Shown here in pieces: positions 1 to 5,771 of a stretch of DNA of 17,781 nucleotides. A program made the position numbers and the translations under genes. How positions within the stretch are numbered: the stretch's first letter is position 1; each line of letters begins with the position of its first letter. Source of the stretch: an uncultured Candidatus Melainabacteria bacterium (GTDB lineage: Bacteria > Cyanobacteriota > Vampirovibrionia > Gastranaerophilales > Gastranaerophilaceae); NCBI GenBank assembly GCA_934747325.1, contig CAKVGW010000039.1, positions 1-17,781 of the forward strand, read 5' to 3'. Below the pieces are notes generated by a model that did no database searches, was not told where the DNA came from, and saw only the letters and a program-made list of their open reading frames with translations.

Positions 1-1280
1 CCCCAAATTTCATCGTCATAATAGCCGAGTTCCAAATGTCCGAGAATTACAGTATCGCCATTTTTCAAACCATATTGGTGTAATTTTTCAAAAACACCCA
101 TGCTCTTCATGATGTTTTGAAGTCTAACGACTTGTTCAGTATTTCTTGCATCAGTTACTTTTGCCAAACGATTAATTTTTCCGCCTGAAATAATATAAAC
201 ATCTTTCGCGACTTTATTAACTTCAAATGCGCTATCGTCGTTATCGTAAGCACCCAAATCTTCTTCAACATCAATATCAAATTCAGGTTTAGGAATTTCG
301 TCAACTTTATTTGAAATAAAATAAAGTAATTCATCTAAGCCTTGTTTAGTAACTGCAGAAATTGTGAAAATATCTTTAGCTAAAGGTTTAAATTCTTTTT
401 TTAGTTCTTCTAAATCTTCTTCCAAAATTGCGTCAATCTTATTAAGAACAAGAATTTGATAAAGATTTGCCAAACCTTCCGAATGCTTTTTTAATTCATT
501 ATTAATAATCTTATAATTTTCAACAGGATTTTCTGCCGTTAAATCAACAATATGAACCAAGAAACGGCATCTTTCTACGTGACGTAAAAATTCATGACCA
601 AGTCCGACCCCTTCTGATGCGCCTTCAATAAGTCCGGGAATATCCGCGATAACGTAAGAACCGCCATCAGGCTTTTTCACAACGCCCAAATTTGGCACAA
701 GTGTTGTAAAAGGATAATCCGCAATTTTTGGTTTAGCAGAACTTACTGCACTAATAAATGTTGATTTGCCCGCATTCGGCATTCCTAAAAGCCCAATATC
801 TGCAATTAATTTTAATTCAAGTTCCAAAACTCTTTCAATTCCAGGTTCACCCGGTTCGCAAAATTGTGGTGCTCTTTTTTGAGCAGTTGCAAATCTTGCA
901 TTCCCACGACCACCGCGACCGCCTTTTGCGATAAGAACTGTTTGCTCGTGTTCTGTTAAATCAGCAATTATATTACCCGTTTTAGTATCTCTAACAATTG
1001 TCCCCATTGGAACTTTTAAATACAAATCTTTAGCACAAGCACCATGCATGCCCTTGATACCACCGTTTTCACCGGATGGTGCTTTGAAAACAGATTTGAT
1101 TTTGAAGTCCAAAAGTGTTGACATGTTTTCATCCGCAACAAAATAAATATCTCCACCGCGTCCGCCATCACCACCTGCAGGACCGCCTTTATCTACATAT
1201 TTTTCACGACGCCATGCAACCATACCGTTTCCGCCATGACCTGATATTACTCTGATTTTTGCTTTATCTAAAAACTTCAT
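1..1280 (-). CDS. obg: GTPase Obg/CgtA, 3' end cut off by window edge
   Basis: Obg is an essential GTPase that binds the large ribosomal subunit and takes part in ribosome assembly and stress control. Reading back from ATG at 1280, the frame stays open to base 1 (about 426 codons), so the C-terminus lies outside. It has the glycine-rich Obg fold at about residues 1-158 (including GGDGGRGG and KGGRGGRGNARF), then a G domain: P-loop GMPNAGKST at 166-174, DIPG at 213-216, NKID at 280-283 and the SA of G5 near 308. A C-terminal OCT-type domain follows from about 350, with text such as MGVFEKLHQYGLKNGD. All GTPase motifs are intact. A weak GGTG ribosome site precedes the start. It diverges from tsaD across about 120 bp. 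Identification is firm; only the last few residues are missing. Confidence 0.96.
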   Translation of the reverse strand, partial: MKFLDKAKIRVISGHGGNGMVAWRREKYVDKGGPAGGDGGRGGDIYFVADENMSTLLDFKIKSVFKAPSGENGGIKGMHGACAKDLYLKVPMGTIVRDTKTGNIIADLTEHEQTVLIAKGGRGGRGNARFATAQKRAPQFCEPGEPGIERVLELELKLIADIGLLGMPNAGKSTFISAVSSAKPKIADYPFTTLVPNLGVVKKPDGGSYVIADIPGLIEGASEGVGLGHEFLRHVERCRFLVHIVDLTAENPVENYKIINNELKKHSEGLANLYQILVLNKIDAILEEDLEELKKEFKPLAKDIFTISAVTKQGLDELLYFISNKVDEIPKPEFDIDVEEDLGAYDNDDSAFEVNKVAKDVYIISGGKINRLAKVTDARNTEQVVRLQNIMKSMGVFEKLHQYGLKNGDTVILGHLELGYYDDEIW

Positions 1281-1297
1281 TTTTTCACCATTTGGGC

Positions 1298-1347
1298 GGG
1301 TGACATTCCATCTTATTACAAGTTTATTTTCTTATTCCAAGTCACCC
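1298..1347. repeat. Inverted repeat plus direct repeat between obg and tsaD
   Basis: GGGTGAC at 1298-1304 is matched by GTCACCC at 1341-1347, with a 36-base gap. Inside lie two near-identical 12-mers, CTTATTACAAGT (1312-1323) and CTTATTCCAAGT (1331-1342), 19 bp apart and differing at one base. The element falls in the obg leader and upstream of the tsaD promoter, so it could be an operator for a dimeric regulator or a leader structure in the obg mRNA. No known binding-site family is recognised. Confidence 0.4.
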
Positions 1348-1369
1348 TTTGGAACAAACTACTTAAACA

Positions 1370-1398
1370 TTGTTTCCACGATACATTTGTACTATAAT
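1370..1398 (+). promoter_or_regulatory. Candidate sigma-70 promoter of tsaD
   Basis: TTGTTT (1370-1375) and a perfect TATAAT (1393-1398) are separated by 17 bp. The expected transcription start is around 1405, the A of the first in-frame ATG of the short tsaD reading. The message would therefore be leaderless from 1405, or would have a leader of about 65 nt if translation starts at 1471. Confidence 0.6.
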
Positions 1399-1404
1399 GC
1401 TACT

Positions 1405-2433
1405 ATGAACAAGATTAAAAATACATTATTCAGTAACAAACCTGTTACAATTGATAAAAATTCAGTAATCATGGCGATTGAATCAAGCTGTGATGAAACC
1501 GCATGCGCTATCGTAAAAGGTGGACGAGAAGTTTTAGCAAACGTAGTCGCTTCTCAAATCAAAATTCACGAAGCTTATGGCGGAGTTATTCCAGAAATTG
1601 CAGCTAGAGAACACTTAGAAGCGATTAATGTGGTTATTGATGAAGCGTTTAAGCAAGCAAACTTAAAAGGCGATGATATTACAGCTTTTGCAGGAACAGT
1701 AGGTCCGGGGCTTGTAGGTTGTCTATTAGTTGGCTTAAATGCAGCTAAATCATTAGCTTTAGCTTATGACAAACCGTTTATCGGCGTTAATCACTTAAAC
1801 GCACATTTAGCAGCTAATTTTATTGATACAGAACTGGAACCACCTTTTATTGCGCTTTTAGTAAGCGGTGGTCATACACAAATAATCAAAGCAAGTTCTT
1901 ATTCTGATTTGGAAATTATCGGTGAAACAATTGATGACGCTGTAGGTGAAGCTTATGATAAAGTAGCAAGATTAATTGGTTTACCGTACCCTGGTGGGCC
2001 AAAACTTGATAAACTTGCTCAAGAAGGTAATCCTCATGCGTTTAAATTGCCTGAAGCAAGAGTTGGCGGATATGATTTCAGCTTTAGCGGACTTAAAACA
2101 GCAGTTTTAAGATTGGTCAAAAGTTTCGATGGTAAAGAATTACCTGTAAATGACATTTGTGCAAGTTTCCAAGAATGCGTTTCTTCAACTTTGTTCAAAA
2201 AAGTTAAACGCGCACTGGAAGAAACCGGCTATAAACAAGTTGTTTTAGCAGGTGGTGTTGCGGCAAACTCTGAAATCAGAAAGAAAATTTTTAGCTTGAA
2301 GGATGAAGGGTACTCCGTATATGCACCAATAATGAAGTATTGTACGGATAACGCTTCAATGGTAGCATCCTCAGCATATTTCTTTAATAATACTTTTGAT
2401 AATATCGATGTTGAAGTATTTTCAAGAGCATAG
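1405..2433 (+). CDS. tsaD: tRNA N6-adenosine threonylcarbamoyltransferase TsaD
   Basis: TsaD transfers the threonylcarbamoyl group onto adenosine 37 of ANN-decoding tRNAs, working in the cytoplasm with TsaB and TsaE. Numbered from 1405 (342 residues, close to the usual ~340), the protein shows ESSCDETA at 26-33, the iron-binding HxxxH at H130/H134, the nucleotide-binding SGGHT at 154-158, AGGVAANSEIR at 282-292 and the metal-binding aspartate at D315 in YCTDNA. The same frame is open back to 1300, but that stretch contains the promoter, so a start there is unlikely. The family usually starts a few residues before ESSCDET, so ATG 1471 (MAIESSCDET, 320 residues) is a serious alternative. Neither start has a clear Shine-Dalgarno sequence. 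Function is certain, start is not. Confidence 0.96.
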   Translation: MNKIKNTLFSNKPVTIDKNSVIMAIESSCDETACAIVKGGREVLANVVASQIKIHEAYGGVIPEIAAREHLEAINVVIDEAFKQANLKGDDITAFAGTVGPGLVGCLLVGLNAAKSLALAYDKPFIGVNHLNAHLAANFIDTELEPPFIALLVSGGHTQIIKASSYSDLEIIGETIDDAVGEAYDKVARLIGLPYPGGPKLDKLAQEGNPHAFKLPEARVGGYDFSFSGLKTAVLRLVKSFDGKELPVNDICASFQECVSSTLFKKVKRALEETGYKQVVLAGGVAANSEIRKKIFSLKDEGYSVYAPIMKYCTDNASMVASSAYFFNNTFDNIDVEVFSRA

Positions 2434-2447
2434 TTTTAAAATCAATA

Positions 2448-2487
2448 AAAAAACAGTGGTTAATATTTTTATTAACCACTGTTTTTT
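2448..2487. terminator. Bidirectional intrinsic terminator, tsaD / Spy-like gene
   Basis: A perfect 14-bp stem (2451-2464 with 2471-2484) closes a 6-nt loop. It is flanked by A-rich sequence on the left and T-rich sequence on the right, so both strands present a hairpin followed by a U run. It sits between two convergent stop codons (2431-2433 plus, 2502-2504 minus) and should end both transcripts. Confidence 0.92.
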
Positions 2488-2501
2488 ATTGGATAACCTT
2501 G

Positions 2502-3023
2502 TTATTTTGCTATTTCAGGCGGATTGTTTTGTTCAGGACAAGGGCAAGGTCTTTGTCCTGCTTCAAATTTTTGTCTGCCTTCTTTTTTCATTTCTTCAAG
2601 AATTTTCTTTTGGTCTTTTGTTAAAATTGACTCAAATTCTTTCATGTTTTTCTTACGAATAACATTTGCTTTTTTCTCTAGATTTTTGATGTCTTTATCA
2701 ATAGCATTTAATCTTGCTTCTTGGTCTTGTCCTACTATTCTGGACATTTTAACCATATCGGCTTCTTGACGTTTTTCTCTAAGTTTACTCATAATAGGTT
2801 TCATTTCTTTGTGACCTTTTTGGCGAATTTCTTTTGCTTTTGCTTTTTGAGCTTCTGTTAAACCTAATTTTTGTTCAAAAGCTGCTTCTCTAGCTTTTCT
2901 CATTTTAATCATTTCTTCTCTGGAAGGTGGATTTTTGCAATTTGGTCGTTTGAATTCTTCACCGGCAAAAACTGCAGTGGACATTAAACATAATGCGCAA
3001 GCTAAAATTACTAATTTTTTCAT
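2502..3023 (-). CDS. Periplasmic Spy/CpxP (LTXXQ-motif) family protein
   Basis: This 173-residue protein begins with a clear signal peptide (MKKLVILACA..., likely cleavage after AVFA at residue 20). The mature part is helical, highly charged and carries two LTXXQ-type motifs, LTEAQ at 55-59 and LTKDQ at 134-138, the hallmark of the Spy/CpxP/ZraP/CnrX family of periplasmic chaperones and stress or metal sensors. The C-terminal tail has a CPC (C160, C162) in a proline-rich stretch, a possible metal or redox site. It is the last gene of a three-gene operon, 15 nt after the ECF sigma gene, with a good ribosome site (AGAGAGG, 7 nt before ATG). By analogy with CnrX in the cnrYXH system it may be the periplasmic sensor, or a chaperone product under sigma control. 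Family assignment is good; the ligand is unknown. Confidence 0.8.
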   Translation of the reverse strand: MKKLVILACALCLMSTAVFAGEEFKRPNCKNPPSREEMIKMRKAREAAFEQKLGLTEAQKAKAKEIRQKGHKEMKPIMSKLREKRQEADMVKMSRIVGQDQEARLNAIDKDIKNLEKKANVIRKKNMKEFESILTKDQKKILEEMKKEGRQKFEAGQRPCPCPEQNNPPEIAK

Positions 3024-3038
3024 TTTTTACCTCTCTTT

Positions 3039-3536
3039 TTATAATAAATCTTGTAAAACTTCTGCTAATTCTTTTTTTGCATTATAAATTCTTGATTTTA
3101 TAGTACCAATTGGACAATTTAATTTTTTTGAAGCTTCTTCGTAAGTAAAACCGTATATTTCACAAAGCATAATAATTTCTCGAAACTTCGGTTTTAAATT
3201 ATCTACAGCTTTAATAATTCTTTTTTGTCTTTCGTTTACTATAACGCAATCTTCAGGTGAACGTTTTTTATCTTTTATGTTGCATAAAACTAAATCATCA
3301 GAAGTAGAGTTTTGCTCATATTTCACAACTGCTGATTTTAGGTAATCTTTTGATGTGTTTTTTGCAATAGTATTTACCCAACTTTTTAGAGAACCCCGTT
3401 CTTCATACTTTTCGGCATTCTTCCAAAGCTTGATATAAACCTCTTGCTCAATATCTTCGTTTTCTTGTTTTGTTATTAGTTTTATTATGTTTTTAATGTT
3501 TTGTTTGTTTGCATTAATTATTTCGTTGAAATTCAT
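3039..3536 (-). CDS. ECF-type RNA polymerase sigma factor
   Basis: At 165 residues this has the compact size of an extracytoplasmic-function sigma factor. Region 2 lies at about 7-72 (NEDIEQEVYIKLWKN at 26-40, then GSLKSWVNTIAKN at 48-60). Region 4 lies at about 105-158, with LKPKFREIIML and the helix-turn-helix YGFTYEEASKKLNCPIGTIKSR (128-149) that reads the -35 element. Its ATG overlaps the TGA of the anti-sigma gene (ATGA, 3533-3536), so the two are translationally coupled and made in linked amounts. No domain beyond sigma-2 and sigma-4 is visible. The subgroup cannot be assigned from sequence alone. Confidence 0.93.
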   Translation of the reverse strand: MNFNEIINANKQNIKNIIKLITKQENEDIEQEVYIKLWKNAEKYEERGSLKSWVNTIAKNTSKDYLKSAVVKYEQNSTSDDLVLCNIKDKKRSPEDCVIVNERQKRIIKAVDNLKPKFREIIMLCEIYGFTYEEASKKLNCPIGTIKSRIYNAKKELAEVLQDLL

Positions 3537-3880
3537 TCATCCACCATTAAAAGTCCGTATGAGTCAACAGGAAAGCCCAAATCTTCCGCAGACAATGTAT
3601 CACCATATTTTAAAGAATCCAAAATATCGTCATTAGAAACAACAATTCCGGCTGTTAGTGTTGAGAATAACAACAATAATATAGCGCAAGCAACTCTATA
3701 TTTTGGACGTTTTTTATTTTTTGCGTGATAATAAAGTTTTACTTCGTCCAATAAGTCTGAAACTTTTTCCATTTTTTCAGCTTCTTTGCGGCATTCGTCA
3801 CATTCAGCAATGTGTTTTTTTAATGTTTCATCATCAGAAAAAACAAATAATCCTTCATATTTGGTACATTTATTATCCAT
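3533..3880 (-). CDS. Membrane-bound zinc-finger anti-sigma factor
   Basis: This 115-residue protein carries the ZAS signature H23-x3-C27-x2-C30 (HIAECDEC), with C5 as a possible further ligand, in an N-terminal cytoplasmic domain that would clamp the sigma factor encoded next. One hydrophobic segment at about 62-82 follows a basic stretch (KNKKRPKYR). Only about 33 residues remain outside the membrane, rich in acidic residues. It is the first gene of the operon, has a good ribosome site (AAGAGGT) and overlaps the sigma gene by 4 bp. The very short periplasmic tail leaves little room for a built-in sensor, which fits signal sensing by the Spy/CpxP-like partner or by proteolysis. Role is inferred from motif plus context. 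Confidence 0.87.
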   Translation of the reverse strand: MDNKCTKYEGLFVFSDDETLKKHIAECDECRKEAEKMEKVSDLLDEVKLYYHAKNKKRPKYRVACAILLLLFSTLTAGIVVSNDDILDSLKYGDTLSAEDLGFPVDSYGLLMVDE

Positions 3881-3900
3881 TTGTATTACCTCTTATATAA

Positions 3901-3930
3901 GTATAACGAAAAAGAAGTTAGAATTGTTCA
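3901..3930 (-). promoter_or_regulatory. Candidate ECF sigma autoregulated promoter
   Basis: Read on the minus strand, TGAAC (3930-3926) is followed after 17 nt by CGTTATAC (3908-3901). This is the usual ECF pattern of an AAC-containing -35 and a CGT-containing -10. It lies about 20-50 bp before the anti-sigma start codon, where a self-activating promoter for the operon is expected. Confidence 0.6.
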
Positions 3931-3935
3931 AATAT

Positions 3936-3969
3936 AAAAAAAAGACCTTGTGTATATGAAACAAGGCCT
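3936..3969 (-). terminator. Intrinsic terminator upstream of the sigma operon
   Basis: On the minus strand AGGCCTTGT (3969-3961) pairs fully, with one G-U, with ACAAGGTCT (3951-3943) around a 9-nt loop, and eight T residues follow (through 3936). The plus strand lacks a U run, so the signal is directional. No open reading frame ends here; it terminates a short non-coding transcript or an attenuated leader. Confidence 0.8.
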
Positions 3970-4012
3970 GTCCGTTTAAATAAGAAGAGAGAGCTTTATG
4001 TTTTTATAAAAA
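3936..4012 (-). ncRNA. Putative small RNA or attenuated leader of the sigma operon
   Basis: A near-consensus promoter (4047-4019) and an intrinsic terminator (3969-3936) on the same strand bracket about 77 nt without an open reading frame. The predicted RNA has a U-rich 5' part, a pyrimidine run CUCUCUCUUCUU in the middle and the terminator hairpin. It could be a free small RNA. Alternatively, it could be the leader of the anti-sigma/sigma/Spy mRNA, with read-through controlled at the hairpin. The pyrimidine run can pair (7 bp plus one G-U) with the AAGAGAGG ribosome site of the Spy-like gene, though such low-complexity matches arise by chance. Confidence 0.5.
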
Positions 4013-4018
4013 AGCGTA

Positions 4019-4047
4019 AATATAAAATTTTGCTAGTTGCATGTCAA
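4019..4047 (-). promoter_or_regulatory. Near-consensus sigma-70 promoter, minus strand
   Basis: On the minus strand a perfect TTGACA (4047-4042) and TATATT (4024-4019) are separated by exactly 17 bp. It is the best housekeeping promoter in the window. Expected start is about 4012, leading into the non-coding stretch and terminator before the sigma operon. Confidence 0.75.
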
Positions 4048-4050
4048 ATT

Positions 4051-4070
4051 GTTTACAAAACGTTACAAAA
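4051..4070. repeat. Tandem 10-bp repeat between divergent promoters
   Basis: GTTTACAAAA (4051-4060) is followed at once by CGTTACAAAA (4061-4070), so TTACAAAA recurs at one helical-turn spacing. It lies just upstream of the minus-strand -35 box and about 30 bp before the plus-strand promoter of the PurN-like gene, a typical place for a regulator site. No specific factor is recognised. Confidence 0.35.
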
Positions 4071-4101
4071 GGCTCTGAAAAATATTTTGAAACGATTAAT
4101 A

Positions 4102-4110
4102 TGCTAAAAT
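4102..4110 (+). promoter_or_regulatory. Extended -10 promoter, leaderless PurN-like gene
   Basis: TGCTAAAAT (4102-4110) is an extended -10 element. Its last base is 6 nt before the ATG at 4117, which puts the expected transcription start on or next to the A of the start codon. No Shine-Dalgarno sequence is present, in keeping with leaderless translation. Confidence 0.5.
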
Positions 4111-4116
4111 ATTTTT

Positions 4117-4599
4117 ATGAAAAAAGTTGCAATTATATATTCAGAATACACACCTGTAATTGATGCAATAATCAGTTATTTGAAAGGTTTTGAGGTTCAA
4201 ATTTTTGATTTGTATACTAAAGAATTAAATGACTTTGATTTGATTGTGAATATAAATTATAAAAATGAAATTCCTGAAAATCACATTAATGTTCATTATT
4301 CGCTTTTACCCGCTTTTCAGGATGAAGAACCTGTTAAGCAAGCATTTTTAGCGGGTGTAAAAGTAACAGGCATTACTTTTTATTATACAAAACCTCAAAG
4401 AATTATTGCTCAATATCCTATTTTTATCTCCAATTTTTCTCATTATGATGATGTTGAGCGTGAGTTGCAATATTTGGAACAAACAATTTATCCTTTAATT
4501 TTGGAAAAAATTCTAAATAATGAACCGTTTGAAATAAGGCAGTTGTTGTCACAAGGATGCTCCGGAAACTGTGGAGGCTGTAGCTCTTGCAAACATTAA
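4117..4599 (+). CDS. PurN-like formyltransferase relative with Cys-rich tail
   Basis: This 160-residue protein aligns with the second half of glycinamide ribonucleotide formyltransferase (PurN). NVHYSLLPAF at 58-67 matches the folate-site NIHPSLLP segment, keeping the catalytic Asn and His (N58, H60). VKVTGITFYY and EQTIYPLILEKIL match later family segments. It is shorter than PurN (about 200) because the N-terminal phosphate-loop region is reduced. The loop that carries the catalytic Asp (D144 in E. coli PurN, in DELDGG) is replaced by TKPQR, so normal activity is doubtful. The C-terminus adds C148-x3-C152-x2-C155-x2-C158-K-H, a likely metal or Fe-S site foreign to PurN. It overlaps and is probably translationally coupled to the PurD-like gene. 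Homology is fairly clear; function is unknown. Confidence 0.72.
   Translation: MKKVAIIYSEYTPVIDAIISYLKGFEVQIFDLYTKELNDFDLIVNINYKNEIPENHINVHYSLLPAFQDEEPVKQAFLAGVKVTGITFYYTKPQRIIAQYPIFISNFSHYDDVERELQYLEQTIYPLILEKILNNEPFEIRQLLSQGCSGNCGGCSSCKH
4573..4577 (+). promoter_or_regulatory. Shine-Dalgarno that fixes a TTG start
   Basis: GGAGG lies 9 nt before TTG 4587 and is embedded in the codons for the Cys-Gly-Gly-Cys part of the upstream protein's tail. It is the only strong ribosome site near the beginning of the PurD-like frame and supports TTG as its start. Confidence 0.65.
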
Positions 4600-5357
4600 A
4601 TGTATTAATAGCCGGTGAAGGAAAGTTGTTACCTTTAGTAAAAAGTTCAAAATTTTTGAAAAAACTTTATGCAACATCTGATATAGAAGGGGCTGTAAAT
4701 GTTAAATTTAATACGTTTGCAGAATTAGCAAAAAAATGTAAGGCTTTGCAAATTGATGTTGTGTTAGTTGAAAACGAAAAATGGATTTTGCAGGGAATTG
4801 CAGATGTTTTGAGAAAAAGTTTTGTAAATTGTATTGCTCCGAATGCTTTGATTTCAGATATTTTAACGAATAGTCTTTTGTCAAGAAAATTTCTTTCAAA
4901 GTATCATATAAACATTCCTCAAAAAATGAAATACCCAAGTAAATATCCATTGCTTTTAAGGGGAAATGGATTTAAATTTAAGGCGAATTCTTTGGATGAA
5001 GTTTTGCAAGTAAAGGATTTAATTAATAAAAATTATCCGCAAGAAATTGTCGACACGACGTTTTTAGAAGAATTTATTGAAGGTGAAGTTTTTAGTGTAA
5101 CTTCTTTTTTTGATGGTAAAACGCTTAAGACTTTTTCTAAAGATTTACAGATTTTAGAATATTCCAATCTTTTAGAAAAAGCACTAAAGCAAGAAAAATT
5201 CGATTTTATTGGATTTTTCAATTCAAGATTGATTAAAAGTGAAGATAAAATTTATAATCTTGGTTTTGGCTTAAATTATGCTCAGACAGTGTTTGAGAAG
5301 GATTTTTTGTTTGTCGTATATTGCGGAATTTATCAAAAATTAAATGAACTTAACTAA
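4587..5357 (+). CDS. Truncated, degenerate PurD-like (GAR synthetase) protein
   Basis: The 256-residue product follows the order of phosphoribosylamine-glycine ligase. An N-terminal NVLIAGEG (5-12) matches NVLVIGGG, a middle part runs through LLSRKFLSKYHINIP (97-111), and an ATP-grasp segment FLEEFIEGEVFSVTSFFDGK (159-178) matches the EEFLEGEE.S....DG of PurD. PurD is about 420 residues, so much of the ATP-grasp and C-terminal parts is missing. The glycine-rich KADGLAAGKG loop reads LLRGNGFKF, and the metal-binding EFN.RFGDPE near the end reads YNLGFGLNYAQ, so the Mg/ATP ligands are lost. Translation most likely begins at TTG 4587, 12 codons before which no better start exists. The frame overlaps the PurN-like gene by 13 bp, and the ATG at 4600 is out of frame. 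It is probably a non-catalytic paralogue or a new activity. Confidence 0.68.
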   Translation: MQTLNVLIAGEGKLLPLVKSSKFLKKLYATSDIEGAVNVKFNTFAELAKKCKALQIDVVLVENEKWILQGIADVLRKSFVNCIAPNALISDILTNSLLSRKFLSKYHINIPQKMKYPSKYPLLLRGNGFKFKANSLDEVLQVKDLINKNYPQEIVDTTFLEEFIEGEVFSVTSFFDGKTLKTFSKDLQILEYSNLLEKALKQEKFDFIGFFNSRLIKSEDKIYNLGFGLNYAQTVFEKDFLFVVYCGIYQKLNELN

Positions 5358-5378
5358 AAGTATTTTTCTTATTTTTTG

Positions 5379-5387
5379 TGCTAAGAT
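5379..5387 (+). promoter_or_regulatory. Extended -10 promoter of small exported protein gene
   Basis: TGCTAAGAT (5379-5387) ends 6 nt before ATG 5394, the same geometry and nearly the same sequence as the element before 4117. The predicted mRNA is leaderless, and no Shine-Dalgarno sequence is seen. Confidence 0.45.
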
Positions 5388-5393
5388 TTCAGT

Positions 5394-5723
5394 ATGAAAA
5401 TAATATCAAAAATATTATTAATAATATTCTTTTTTATTTTTTCATTTCTTAACAATAGTCCGATTTTTGATAACTATGTTCAAGATGGCTTTTCTTGTGC
5501 AAAAAAACAAGAACATCGTTGCAGTATTGAGCCTGTTGAGAATGAAGGTTTTATTGTTCTGCCTTCAAATTCTAACAGCAATAACTCTATTTCAAGTCTT
5601 GGTAGTTCGTACGTTATACCAACTTTGAAAAATTTATTTTTCGCAAAAAATCGTTATATTGTAAAAAATCAATATACAATAGCTCACTTATATGAAACTG
5701 AAATTTTTCCAAACGCGCCTTAA
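5394..5723 (+). CDS. Small exported protein of unknown function
   Basis: The product has 109 residues. The first ~24 (MKIISKILLIIFFFIFSFLN) form a basic start plus a long hydrophobic stretch, either a signal peptide or a single N-terminal membrane anchor. The rest is polar, with two cysteines (C35, C43), a low-complexity SNSNSNNSISS run at about 58-68 and a C-terminal hydrophobic/basic mix. No family is recognised. It lies 36 bp after the PurD-like gene but has its own putative promoter, and 48 bp before the ion transporter gene. Codon use resembles its neighbours, so it is probably a real gene. Confidence 0.55.
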   Translation: MKIISKILLIIFFFIFSFLNNSPIFDNYVQDGFSCAKKQEHRCSIEPVENEGFIVLPSNSNSNNSISSLGSSYVIPTLKNLFFAKNRYIVKNQYTIAHLYETEIFPNAP

Positions 5724-5745
5724 TTAAATTTTTATCAAAAAGATT

Positions 5746-5766
5746 TATAATATTTTAGAAAGGAAA
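5746..5766 (+). promoter_or_regulatory. -10 box and ribosome site of the transporter gene
   Basis: A perfect TATAAT (5746-5751) is followed by a strong purine-rich Shine-Dalgarno (AGAAAGGAAAG, about 5757-5767) ending about 5 nt before ATG 5772. No good -35 box is seen 16-18 bp upstream. Unlike several neighbours, this gene has a normal leader. Confidence 0.45.
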
Positions 5767-5771
5767 GAAAC

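Noticed and set aside
1300..1404. Extension of tsaD to an ATG at 1300
   Set aside because: The extra 35 residues overlap the putative promoter and the inverted repeat and do not resemble the TsaD N-terminus.
2396..2769. Plus-strand frames opposite the Spy-like gene
   Set aside because: They are antisense to a gene with signal peptide, family motifs and ribosome site, and cross the terminator.
4117..5357. Calling the PurN-like and PurD-like genes pseudogenes
   Set aside because: Both frames are intact, overlapping and coupled by a good ribosome site; loss of catalytic residues alone does not show decay.
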